Source: Sphingobium sp.
Lineage (GTDB): Bacteria; Pseudomonadota; Alphaproteobacteria; Sphingomonadales; Sphingomonadaceae
Direction of reading: 5' to 3'
Assembly (NCBI GenBank): GCA_030148625.1
Contig: JASBTC010000225.1
Span: 1 to 31,671 of the forward strand
DNA length: 31,671 nucleotides
This document shows, piece by piece, positions 8,773 to 16,669 of this stretch. The translations under genes were made by a program, and so were the position numbers. How positions within the stretch are numbered: the stretch's first letter is position 1; each line of letters begins with the position of its first letter. The notes under the pieces are model-generated. The model was not told the origin of the DNA and searched no databases. It saw only the letters and a list, made by a program, of their open reading frames with translations.

Positions 8773-9732
8773 ATGACCAAATCATTCGCATCCTCTTCGG
8801 ATCTCAGCCCCAAGACCGAGACGCTGGAGATCCTCGCCGACGGCGTTTATGCGCTGACGGCTGAAGGGGACCCCAATGTGGGCGCCTTTGAAGGCGAGGA
8901 TTTCCTTGTCTGCATCGAGGCCCGCGCCACGCCGTCGGCGGCACGCGACTGGCTGGCGAAGCTGCGCGAGCATACCGACAAGCCTGTCCGGTATCTCGTC
9001 CTGACGCATTATCATGCGGTCCGCGTCCTCGGCGCGAGTGCTTTCGAGGCGGACGTCATCATATCCAGCGATGCGACGCGCCGACTGATCGCCGAACGCG
9101 GGGAGCAGGACTGGGCCAGCGAGTTCGGCCGTATGCCGCGTCTTTTCAAGGAGCCCGAGGGGATAGCCGGCCTGACCTGGCCAACCCTGACCTTCCAGGA
9201 CAATCTTCGCATCGAGCTGGGCGGCGATCGCGGACATCTCGAATTGCACTTCTGCGGACGTGGCCACACCGCCGGCGACATCGTCGTGTGGCATGAAAAG
9301 AGCCGCACATTATTTGCCGGCGATCTCGTCGAGGCCGAAGCTGCCTTGTACACGGGCGATGCCTTCCATTTCGACTGGTCCACCGCCACTCTCGACAGGA
9401 TCAAGGCATTCCCGGCCGAGCGGCTTGTGGGCGGTCGAGGCGCAGTGGCGCAAGGAAGGGCTGCTTGCGATCGCGCGATCGAACAGACGCGGGATTTCCT
9501 GACGACGATGATCGCGCAGACCGCGAACGTCCACGGCCGCGGCGGTTCGTTGAAGGAGGCGTTTCTGGCGTGCCACGAAGCGCTTGCGCCCAAATTCGGC
9601 CGCTGGCCGATCTTCGAACATTGCCTGCCATTCGACGTGAAGCGGCTTTGGGACGAGATGGACGGCAAGGACTGGCCCGAAATCTGGACGATGGAACTCG
9701 ACCGGCAGGTCTGGGATCAGCTTCAGGGCTGA
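8773..9732 (+). CDS. MBL-fold protein with altered metal motif (HxHxVR)
   Basis: A 319-residue cytosolic MBL-fold protein. The start at 8773 follows a small purine stretch (GAGGG) just after the previous stop. The position of the usual HxHxDH metal motif reads THYHAVRVLGASAF (H79, H81, then V83 and R84 in place of Asp and His). The remaining elements are present: GRGHTAGDIVVWHE and LFAGDLVE. The second metal site should therefore be missing or rebuilt, giving a mono-metal enzyme or a non-hydrolytic role. From memory, this variant occurs beside FAD-dependent phenol-type hydroxylases and DUF2783 proteins in other proteobacteria, which is exactly its context here: the hydroxylase gene follows 5 nt later. 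Fold is certain, function open. Confidence 0.88.
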   Translation: MTKSFASSSDLSPKTETLEILADGVYALTAEGDPNVGAFEGEDFLVCIEARATPSAARDWLAKLREHTDKPVRYLVLTHYHAVRVLGASAFEADVIISSDATRRLIAERGEQDWASEFGRMPRLFKEPEGIAGLTWPTLTFQDNLRIELGGDRGHLELHFCGRGHTAGDIVVWHEKSRTLFAGDLVEAEAALYTGDAFHFDWSTATLDRIKAFPAERLVGGRGAVAQGRAACDRAIEQTRDFLTTMIAQTANVHGRGGSLKEAFLACHEALAPKFGRWPIFEHCLPFDVKRLWDEMDGKDWPEIWTMELDRQVWDQLQG

Positions 9733-9737
9733 CTGCA

Positions 9738-11315
9738 TTGAACCCGGAGCTTCCCGTCTGGCGTTCGATCGGTACGACGCCGATACCGCCGCAACACCGA
9801 TGCGAGGCGCCGGTGGCCATTGTCGGCGCCGGTCCCGTGGGCCTGGCCCTGGCCATCGACCTGGGTATGCGCGGCCACAAGGTGGTTGTGCTGGGCAAGT
9901 TCGACTTTGTCGCCGCCGGATCGAAAGCGATCTGCTACTCGAAACGGTCCCTCGACATTCTCGATCGTCTTGGCGTGGCGCAGGCTGCGGTTCCGCACGG
10001 CGTCACCTGGAATGTCGGGAAGGTCTTCTGGAAGGATCGAAGGGACCCCGTCTACCAGTTCGACGTGCTGCCCCTGAAGAACCAAAAAATGCCTGGTTTC
10101 ATCAATCTGCAGCAATATCGTCTCGAAGACATGCTGATCGAGAGATTGGCCGAGTTGCCGAACGTGGAACTCCGCTGGGGCCACGAAGTGACGGGCGTGA
10201 CCCCGGGGGCGAATGGCGTCGATTTGTCGGTGGCGACAAGCGAGGGCTGTTACCGACACCGTGCCGATTGGGTGGTTGCGTGTGATGGAAGCAGATCGAG
10301 GGTGCGCAAGGACATGGGCCTCGAGTTCGAAGGGCGCGTGTTCGAGGACAATTTTCTGATCGCCGATATCAGGATGCGCGGTGACCGGCCGTCGGAGCGG
10401 TGGTTCTGGTTCGATCCGCCCTTCAATCCCGGCAAGACCGCGCTCATGCACAAGCAGCCCGACGACATCTGGCGTCTGGATTTCCAGCTTGGCTCGGGCA
10501 TCGATCGCGATGCGTGTGCAAGGCCTGAAAATGTCGATCCCCTGATCCGCGGAATGCTGGGTGACGACATCGAATATGAGCCGGTCTGGTATTCGATCTA
10601 CAGCTTCCAGTGCCGGCGAATGGCGCGCTTTCTACACGGGCGCGTGATCTTTGCCGGAGATTCGGCGCATCTGGTCTCGCCCTTCGGTGCCCGGGGCTGC
10701 AATGGCGGGTTTGCCGACATCGACAATCTGGGCTGGAAGCTCGACCAAGTCCTGACCGGACGCGCCGGCACCTCGCTGCTCGAAACATATGATCACGAAG
10801 CGATCGTCACGGCGGACGAGAATATCCTCAACTCAACGCGCTCGACCGATTTCCTCTCTCCGAAGAACGAGGCGAGTCATGTCTTTCGCGACGCTGTTCT
10901 CGAATTGGCCGGGGAATTCGGCTTTGCACGCGCGCTGGTGAACAGCGGTCGCTTGTCCACGCCGGTCAGCTACCCGAACAGCCCGCTGAATACGCCCGAT
11001 GAGGATGACTGGCATGGCCTTGGCATTGCTCCAGGTTCGCCGGCAATCGATGCTCCGCTGGGTTCAGGCTGGTTGCTGGAAAGCCTCAAAGGGCACTTCA
11101 CTCTGGTGTGCAATGGCGTCAACCTGCCTCTGCCGGATGGGGTGCGCCTGATCGAGCTTGAGGCCATTCCAGGAAGCGAGGTCGTGGCCGAGCGCCTGGC
11201 GCTCGAAACGGGGGCTGCCATGCTGATCCGTCCCGATCAATATGTCGCCGCGCGCTGGAAGCGGCCGGATGCGGAACATGTTCGAGCCGCTTTATTGAAA
11301 GCTCAGGGCCTATGA
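9738..11315 (+). CDS. FAD-dependent aromatic hydroxylase, MhpA-like
   Basis: A 525-residue class A flavoprotein monooxygenase that would use FAD, NAD(P)H and O2 to hydroxylate an aromatic ring, related to 3-(3-hydroxyphenyl)propionate hydroxylases. An N-terminal Rossmann motif (VAIVGAGPVGLALAIDL) has GxGxxG at about residues 30-35. The DG motif (VVACDGSRSRVRKD) and the FAD ribityl-binding GD motif (IFAGDSAHLVSPFGARG, about residue 305) follow, then a C-terminal thioredoxin-like segment ending in LIRPDQYVAARW. The TTG at 9738 is taken as the start because it has CAGGG 9 nt upstream and the previous gene stops at 9732; no usable ATG lies before the FAD motif. The longer frame from 9465 would overlap the MBL gene. 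Its stop overlaps the next start (ATGA). Substrate unknown. Confidence 0.9.
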   Translation: MNPELPVWRSIGTTPIPPQHRCEAPVAIVGAGPVGLALAIDLGMRGHKVVVLGKFDFVAAGSKAICYSKRSLDILDRLGVAQAAVPHGVTWNVGKVFWKDRRDPVYQFDVLPLKNQKMPGFINLQQYRLEDMLIERLAELPNVELRWGHEVTGVTPGANGVDLSVATSEGCYRHRADWVVACDGSRSRVRKDMGLEFEGRVFEDNFLIADIRMRGDRPSERWFWFDPPFNPGKTALMHKQPDDIWRLDFQLGSGIDRDACARPENVDPLIRGMLGDDIEYEPVWYSIYSFQCRRMARFLHGRVIFAGDSAHLVSPFGARGCNGGFADIDNLGWKLDQVLTGRAGTSLLETYDHEAIVTADENILNSTRSTDFLSPKNEASHVFRDAVLELAGEFGFARALVNSGRLSTPVSYPNSPLNTPDEDDWHGLGIAPGSPAIDAPLGSGWLLESLKGHFTLVCNGVNLPLPDGVRLIELEAIPGSEVVAERLALETGAAMLIRPDQYVAARWKRPDAEHVRAALLKAQGL

Positions 11316-11503
11316 CGTTGATGACCGAAGCCAATCTGACGAAGCCCGACGACGTCTATGCCCGTCTGCTTGACGCGCACGCTGGATGCGATGCGGCGGA
11401 GAGCCAACGGATCAATGCTCGCCTCATCCTGATCCTGATGAACCATATCGGGGACGAACGCGTCCTCATCGACGCAATCGAGAATGCAAAAGCATCCTCA
11501 TGA
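11312..11503 (+). CDS. DUF2783-type small protein
   Basis: A 63-residue acidic protein with the core YARLLDAHAGCDAAESQRINARLILILMNHIGDERVL, which I recognise as the DUF2783 pattern. Its function is not known. Such proteins commonly sit directly beside MhpA-like flavoprotein hydroxylases and the HxHxVR MBL proteins, as here, so it may be a subunit or accessory factor of that oxygenase step. The ATG overlaps the hydroxylase stop (ATGA), giving translational coupling. A second ATG at 11321 could also be used. It is the last gene of the first catabolic block. Confidence 0.8.
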   Translation: MTLMTEANLTKPDDVYARLLDAHAGCDAAESQRINARLILILMNHIGDERVLIDAIENAKASS

Positions 11504-11518
11504 CGGATCGATATTTGG

Positions 11519-11539
11519 CGCCGCCATATCAAGGCGGCG
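11519..11539. terminator. Hairpin between convergent genes
   Basis: CGCCGCC (11519-11525) and GGCGGCG (11533-11539) form a perfect 7-bp GC stem with a 7-nt loop in the 44-nt gap between the converging DUF2783 and LysR genes. No T-run is evident on either side. The position fits a bidirectional terminator. Confidence 0.5.
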
Positions 11540-11547
11540 GTAAATGA

Positions 11548-12483
11548 TCAGGGCCAGAAATCATCCCCGCCGCGGCGGTCCGCAAAGGCCTTGGCGACTG
11601 CCTGTGCGGTTTCGACCAGTCCCGTGATCACCGGAATGGTCGGCGGCGACTTGTAGGACGCGAACATGCACCAGGGCGGAAAAGGCTCCTTGACAGGCAT
11701 CAGTGCCAGATCGCCCTGGGTCAGCCATGGCCTGGCGAGCAGGACGGGCAACGGCATCACACCGAAGCCGAGCGCGACCATCTGGATACCGGTGCCCGGC
11801 GAATAGCCGCAGGAAATCCGCAGCGGCCGCTTCGCGTCGGGTGAATAATCGATATTGTGCCGCTTCAGATACTCCACCTGCCACATATAGCCGGGCGTGG
11901 AGGGCGGCGGCATGATGATCGGGAGGTCGCAAAGCTGCTCGATGTTGATCGGCTTGCGAACGTCGAACTTCCTAGGGTTCGCCATCCACGCCATACGATA
12001 GTTGCACAATGGCGCATTGACGATGCGATGCTCGTCGATGCCGTTGGCGATCAGCGCGATGTCGAGTTCGTCGGCAAGCAGTGCGCGCGACAGATTGGGC
12101 GCTGAATCGGTGACGATGTCGAACATGTAGCCGGGATATTTGGCGTTCAGCACTTCGACGAGATCGGGCATCCAGCTCAGGCTGATCGCATCGGATGCGC
12201 CGATCCGGATCGGGCGGCCGAGAACATTATCCTCGGTCGCTATCGATTTCAGCTCTTGCGAGAGCTGGACGATCTCTTCGCAGCGATCGAGGATCCGGCG
12301 GCCGGCCGGGGTCAGCTCGAAACCCTTCACGTTGCGCTCGTAGAGCGTGACGCCGAGCAGGTCTTCGAGCGCGACGATGCGGCCCGACACTGCGGGCTGG
12401 CTGGCGTGGAGCTTTTCCGCTGTCCGGCTGAAGCTCTTCAACCGTGAAAGCCAGACGAAGGTCTCTAGGAAACGGGTGTTCAT
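11548..12483 (-). CDS. LysR-type transcriptional regulator
   Basis: A 311-residue LysR-type regulator. The N-terminal winged helix-turn-helix is clear (FLETFVWLSRLKSFSRTAEK, then HASQPAVSGRIVALEDLLGVTLYERNVKGFELTPAGR, residues about 5-61). A periplasmic-binding-protein-like effector domain follows (GRPIRIGASDAISLSWMPDL and later elements). It is divergent from the hydantoinase genes across a 373-nt gap and converges on the end of the first catabolic block. By the usual logic of the family it would control the divergent operon in response to a pathway intermediate. The gap contains two CCGAT-N8-ATCGG dyads, but these lack the classic T-N11-A form, so it is not proven that this protein binds them. 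Confidence 0.93.
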   Translation of the reverse strand: MNTRFLETFVWLSRLKSFSRTAEKLHASQPAVSGRIVALEDLLGVTLYERNVKGFELTPAGRRILDRCEEIVQLSQELKSIATEDNVLGRPIRIGASDAISLSWMPDLVEVLNAKYPGYMFDIVTDSAPNLSRALLADELDIALIANGIDEHRIVNAPLCNYRMAWMANPRKFDVRKPINIEQLCDLPIIMPPPSTPGYMWQVEYLKRHNIDYSPDAKRPLRISCGYSPGTGIQMVALGFGVMPLPVLLARPWLTQGDLALMPVKEPFPPWCMFASYKSPPTIPVITGLVETAQAVAKAFADRRGGDDFWP

Positions 12484-12611
12484 ACCGTGACGTCGCTCCG
12501 GAAAGTCTGGACCCTAAAGCCTCATCCCACCGGGAGGAAGCGGTCGGCGGCGCAGCGAAGATCCGAAACCGCAATAGGGCGCGTTGCTCCGCAGAAGCCC
12601 AATCATTTCTT

Positions 12612-12629
12612 CCGATCGGAACGTATCGG
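12612..12629. promoter_or_regulatory. Dyad CCGAT-N8-ATCGG, copy 1 (upstream of hydantoinase genes)
   Basis: CCGAT (12612-12616), eight bases, ATCGG (12625-12629), flanked by TT and CGAA. It overlaps a perfect 12-bp palindrome TTCCGATCGGAA at 12610-12621. The same spacing recurs 70 bp downstream and before two other genes, so it is a likely operator. Confidence 0.5.
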
Positions 12630-12681
12630 CGAAATTTGTGACCGACGGGATTCCGCGTCCGTTGCGCCAGGATCGCAAAGC

Positions 12682-12699
12682 CCGATCGGATGGCATCGG
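12682..12699. promoter_or_regulatory. Dyad CCGAT-N8-ATCGG, copy 2 (upstream of hydantoinase genes)
   Basis: CCGAT (12682-12686), eight bases, ATCGG (12695-12699), followed by AAA. Over 21 bases (12682-12702) it differs at only three positions from the copy at 22107-22127 upstream of the RraA-like gene. It lies 157 nt before the hydantoinase start. Confidence 0.55.
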
Positions 12700-12856
12700 A
12701 AAATCGCGTTAGGCAACAGCGGTTTCCGGACATTAGGTGCTGATCCTCGAAACGCGTTCGGTGCATCCGCCGTTCGCTGCGTGAGAGATCCGGGTGCCCG
12801 TCCGATGCGTGACGCATGATCGCGGACGCCTGGATCAACAAGAGGAAGCTAGGCTG

Positions 12857-14899
12857 ATGTATCGTATCGGTTTCGATGTGGGCGGCACTTTCACCGACTT
12901 CACCATGCTCGATGAGGAGGGTGGCGCGGTCCACTATTTCAAGGTGCCGTCGACTCCGCACGATCCGTCCGAGGCGATCGGTACCGGCCTGGCGCATCTC
13001 GTTTCGGCGCATGGCGTCGACCCCGCCGATATCCGGCATCTCGGCCATGGCACGACGGTTGCCACCAACATGGTGATCGAGCGCAAAGGCGCGCTGACCG
13101 GCCTCATCACGACGCGGGGTTTTCGCGACGTGCTCGAGATCGGGCGCCAGACCCGGCCGCATCTCTATGATTATTCGATCACTCGTCCGACGCCGCTGGT
13201 CCCGCGCGAGCTGAGGCTGGAGGTGGACGAGCGCGTCCTGTCCGACGGCACGGTGCGCGTGCCGCTCGATGAAGCGCAGGTGGAGGCGGCCGCGCGGACG
13301 CTGGCCGATGCCGGCGTGGCCGCGGTCGTGATCTGCTTCCTCCACAGCTATCGCCGCCCCGATCACGAGCGTCGTGCCGCGGAGATCGTGCGGCGTATCC
13401 TGCCCGATGCCTATGTCAGCCTGTCGTCGAGCGTGCTGCCCGAATTCCGCGAGTTTGAGCGCATGTCCACCACCGTGCTCAACGCCTATATGGGGCCACG
13501 CATGGGCGCCTATCTCGAACGTCTGCTTGGCCGCGTCAGCGATCTCGGCATCGTCGGCGAGCTCGATACCGTCCATTCCAATGGCGGACTGATGTCGGTG
13601 CAGACCGTGCGCGAGGTACCGGTGCGCACCTGTGTATCGGGGCCGGCGGCCGGCGTGATCGGTGCGGCCGAGGTTGGCCGTGTCGCCAATTTCCTCAATC
13701 TCGTCACTTTCGACGTCGGCGGCACCTCAACCGACGTATCGGTGATCGTCGATGGCAAGCCGCTATTCGCGTCCGACCGGCTGGTCGCCGATTATCCGGT
13801 CAAGACGCCGATGATCGACATCCATGTGATCGGCGCGGGCGGCGGCAGTATCGCCGCGATCGACGATGCCGGTGCGCTCAAGGTCGGTCCCCGCAGTGCC
13901 GGCGCCGCGCCAGGCCCGGTCGCCTATGCCCGGGGCGGGACGGAGCCGACCATCACCGACGCCAATATCGTGCTTGGCCGGCTCGACCCGGTCGCGCTGC
14001 TGGAGGGCCGCCTGCCTGTCGACGCCGCCGCGGCGCGCGCGGTGATCGAGGAGAAGATCGCAAAGCCGCTGGGCCTGTCGGTCGAGGATGCTGCGTTCGG
14101 CATTCTCAGGATCGCCAACGCCAATATGAGCCGCGCCATCCGCTCGGTCTCCACCGAGCGTGGCTACGACATCCGCGATTTCGCGCTGTTCGCTTATGGC
14201 GGCGCCGGACCGCTCCATGCCTGCGACCTCGCACAGGATTGCGGGATCCGCACGGTATTGATCCCCCAGGAACCAGGGACCCTGTGCGCACGCGGCATTC
14301 TGCTGTCTGACATCGCGATGGATTTCGTCCGCAGCGTGCTGAGCATCGCCGATCAGGCGGCGTGGGAACGGACCTGTGTCGTGCTCGACGAGATGCGCGC
14401 CGAAGCAGGTGTCTGGCTCGATCGCGAGGGCGTCGTCGAGGAGAAGCGCGCGCTGCGCATCATGGTCGATGCCCGTTATGACGGGCAGAATTTCGAGGTG
14501 ACGGTGCCGCTCGACGGCGTTGATCCCGCCGGCCTCGACGGCATGATCGCCCGTTTCCGCCAGCAACATGTGCATGAACATGGGTATGACGTGACCGATC
14601 GGCCGGTCGAGATCGTCAATTGCCGCGTCCAGGCGGTGGGCCGCGTCTCCAAGGTGTCGCACGGCGCGTCCGTCCCCGCATCGGGGGTGGAGCCGATCAA
14701 GGGGCGCCGCGAAGTTTATTTCGGTCCCGCCCATGGCTGGGTGGAGACCGGCATCTACCGCCGCGCGCAATTGCCCGTGGGGCGCACCTTCGCGGGCCCG
14801 GCGATCATCGAGGAGATGAGCTCGACGATCGTCGTCCAACCCGGCCAGACCATCACGGTCGATCCGGTCGGCAATCTCATCGTTTCGATCTTCGAGTAG
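12857..14899 (+). CDS. Hydantoinase/oxoprolinase subunit A (HyuA family)
   Basis: A 680-residue ATP-dependent hydantoinase/5-oxoprolinase A subunit. The ATG at 12857 follows AGAGGAAGCTAGG and places the family's opening MYRIGFDVGGTFTDF at the N terminus; the in-frame ATG at 12794 lacks this fit. The ASKHA-type ATP-binding elements are present: DVGGTFTD (residues 7-14), HGTTVATNMVIERKGA, SGPAAGVIGA, TFDVGGTSTDVSVI and GAGGGSIA. With subunit B it would phosphorylate and open a cyclic amide (hydantoin, oxoproline, lactam) or carboxylate a ketone, since the family also includes acetone and acetophenone carboxylases. The B subunit follows 10 nt later. No carbamoylase or hydantoin racemase is nearby, so a standard amino-acid hydantoin pathway is not supported. 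Confidence 0.93.
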   Translation: MYRIGFDVGGTFTDFTMLDEEGGAVHYFKVPSTPHDPSEAIGTGLAHLVSAHGVDPADIRHLGHGTTVATNMVIERKGALTGLITTRGFRDVLEIGRQTRPHLYDYSITRPTPLVPRELRLEVDERVLSDGTVRVPLDEAQVEAAARTLADAGVAAVVICFLHSYRRPDHERRAAEIVRRILPDAYVSLSSSVLPEFREFERMSTTVLNAYMGPRMGAYLERLLGRVSDLGIVGELDTVHSNGGLMSVQTVREVPVRTCVSGPAAGVIGAAEVGRVANFLNLVTFDVGGTSTDVSVIVDGKPLFASDRLVADYPVKTPMIDIHVIGAGGGSIAAIDDAGALKVGPRSAGAAPGPVAYARGGTEPTITDANIVLGRLDPVALLEGRLPVDAAAARAVIEEKIAKPLGLSVEDAAFGILRIANANMSRAIRSVSTERGYDIRDFALFAYGGAGPLHACDLAQDCGIRTVLIPQEPGTLCARGILLSDIAMDFVRSVLSIADQAAWERTCVVLDEMRAEAGVWLDREGVVEEKRALRIMVDARYDGQNFEVTVPLDGVDPAGLDGMIARFRQQHVHEHGYDVTDRPVEIVNCRVQAVGRVSKVSHGASVPASGVEPIKGRREVYFGPAHGWVETGIYRRAQLPVGRTFAGPAIIEEMSSTIVVQPGQTITVDPVGNLIVSIFE

Positions 14900-14909
14900 G
14901 AGTGCCGAC

Positions 14910-16667
14910 ATGGCGGACGCCGATTTCATTCCCGCAATCCCTGAGGACAAGCTCTTCGATCCGATCGCGATGGAGGTCTTCTCCAACCGGTTGCTGTCGA
15001 TCACCGAGGATATGGGCAATCGCCTGGTCCGCGCGTCCTTTTCCCCCAATATCAAGGAGCGCAAGGACTGTTCGGTCGCGATGTTCGACGGTCGTGGTCG
15101 CCTGATCGCGCAGGCCGCGCATATTCCGATGCATCTGGGTTCGCTATCGGGCGGGGTGGAGACCGTGCTGGAGCGCTACGGCATCGAGAATGTCCGCGAT
15201 GGCGATGTCTTCATCTGCAACGACGCCTACCTCGCCGGCGGCACTCACGCACCCGACATCACGATCGTGACGCCGATCTTCTGGGAGGGCAAATGCCGCT
15301 TCTTTGCGGCGAATATCGGCCATCATTCGGATGTCGGCGGTACCTATCCCGGATCGGTCTCGCCCACGGCGCGCACCGTGTTCGAGGAAGGGTTGCGTAT
15401 TCCGCTGGTCCGCATCGTCCGCGAAGGCGAGCTCGACACCGGCATGCTCACGCTGATCGCGGAAAACAGCCGCGAGCCCGCCGACCGCATTGCCGACCTC
15501 AAGGTCCAGATCGCGGCGAACGAGAAGGGCGCGCAACTCATGCTCGAGCTCGTCCGCCAGCTCGGCCTCACCTCGGTCGAACAGTCGATCGACGACATAT
15601 TGTCCTACACCGCGCGCCGCCTGCGCAACCGTATCGCGGCGTTGAAGGACGGATCGGCAAGCCATGTCAGCTATCTCGACGATGACGGCTTCGGCGGCGA
15701 TCCGGTGGCGATCAAGGCGACCTTGATCATTGAGGGCGATCGCCTGACCGTCGATTTCGACGGTTCCGGCCCGCAATGCCGTGGCAGTTACAACATGCCC
15801 GAAAGCGCGATGCTCGCGAGCGTCTATTATGTGGTCAAGACCATGCTCGATCCCGAATTGATGGCGAATGAGGGCATGTTCGATGCGATCACGATGAAGG
15901 CACCGGAGGGCACGATCACCAATCCCACCTTTCCGGCCGCGATCGGCATGCGATCCAATACCGCGCAACGTGTCTCGGCATCGGTGATCGGCGCTTTCGC
16001 TCATTTCCTGCCGCGCGAACAGGTGATGGCGGCAAGCAATGACGCCATGCCCGCCATGGTGTTTTCGGGGCGATCGCGCCGCCGCGCCGGCACCTATGTC
16101 TATGTCGAGACGATTGGCGGTGGTGCTGGTGGGCGATCGCGCCATGACGGCGTCGATGGCACGCATGTCCACATCACCAATTCGTCCAATCTGCCCGCCG
16201 AGGCGCTGGAGAATGAATATCCGCTCGTCGTCGACGAATATGGCCTGATCCCCGACAGCGGCGGCGCCGGCGAGTGGCGTGGCGGCATGGGCATAGCGCG
16301 CCAGATCAGCGCGCTCGATGACGAGACCTTCTGCTACGCGTCGAGCGAGGGCACCATCATTCCCGCCGATGGCGTGTTCGGTGGGGGCAAGGGGGCGGTC
16401 GCACGCATCATCCGCGACAAGGGAGCCGAAGGTGAAGTGCAGATCCCCGCCAATCAGCCCCGGCTGATTCTGGCCGCGGGTCAGTCGGTCCGGGTCGAGA
16501 CGCCGGGCGGCGGCGGGTTCGGCGAAGCGCGGCTTCGTCCAGCGGCGGCGCTTGCCGCGGACTTGCGCGGCGGCAAGGTGACGCCGGAAGCGACGCAGGC
16601 GCTGTACGGTGCCGACCGTGTTGCCGAGGCGATGCGGCTTCTCGATTCCGCGGAGGCAGGCGGCTGA
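14910..16667 (+). CDS. Hydantoinase/oxoprolinase subunit B (HyuB family)
   Basis: A 585-residue hydantoinase B subunit, partner of the preceding A subunit. Typical elements are DPIAMEVFSNRLLSITEDMG near the N terminus, SPNIKERKDCSVAMFD, DVFICNDAYLAGGTHAPDI, NIGHHSDVGG (a probable metal-binding segment), DFDGSGPQCRGSYNMP, and the glycine-rich C-terminal SGGAGEWRGGMG and VETPGGGGFG. The start has a good ribosome site (AGGAG, 7 nt spacing) overlapping the end of the A gene. Length is normal for the family. It is separated by 2 nt from a transporter gene, so all three genes form one transcript. Confidence 0.93.
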   Translation: MADADFIPAIPEDKLFDPIAMEVFSNRLLSITEDMGNRLVRASFSPNIKERKDCSVAMFDGRGRLIAQAAHIPMHLGSLSGGVETVLERYGIENVRDGDVFICNDAYLAGGTHAPDITIVTPIFWEGKCRFFAANIGHHSDVGGTYPGSVSPTARTVFEEGLRIPLVRIVREGELDTGMLTLIAENSREPADRIADLKVQIAANEKGAQLMLELVRQLGLTSVEQSIDDILSYTARRLRNRIAALKDGSASHVSYLDDDGFGGDPVAIKATLIIEGDRLTVDFDGSGPQCRGSYNMPESAMLASVYYVVKTMLDPELMANEGMFDAITMKAPEGTITNPTFPAAIGMRSNTAQRVSASVIGAFAHFLPREQVMAASNDAMPAMVFSGRSRRRAGTYVYVETIGGGAGGRSRHDGVDGTHVHITNSSNLPAEALENEYPLVVDEYGLIPDSGGAGEWRGGMGIARQISALDDETFCYASSEGTIIPADGVFGGGKGAVARIIRDKGAEGEVQIPANQPRLILAAGQSVRVETPGGGGFGEARLRPAAALAADLRGGKVTPEATQALYGADRVAEAMRLLDSAEAGG

Positions 16668-16669
16668 TC

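Larger units (their letters stand above)
12484..12856. promoter_or_regulatory. Divergent intergenic region, LysR gene / hydantoinase operon
   Basis: This 373-nt non-coding region must carry promoters for both directions. The clear elements are two dyads given as separate entries and a ribosome site (AGAGGAAGCTAGG) before the hydantoinase start. No convincing -35/-10 pair could be picked by eye. An open frame on the + strand (from 12487) and one from 12444 show no protein character. Confidence 0.55.

Noticed and set aside
9465..9737. Upstream ATG extension of the FAD hydroxylase
   Set aside because: It would overlap the MBL gene by over 260 bases and adds Arg-rich non-homologous sequence before the FAD motif.
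12227..13576. 449-codon - strand frame spanning the LysR start, the intergenic region and HyuA
   Set aside because: It overlaps two confident genes and a regulatory gap. The part inside the LysR gene is just that gene read out of frame.
13763..15064. 433-codon - strand frame antisense to HyuA/HyuB
   Set aside because: Shadow of two conserved genes; low-complexity Arg/Asp/His-rich translation with no recognisable domain.
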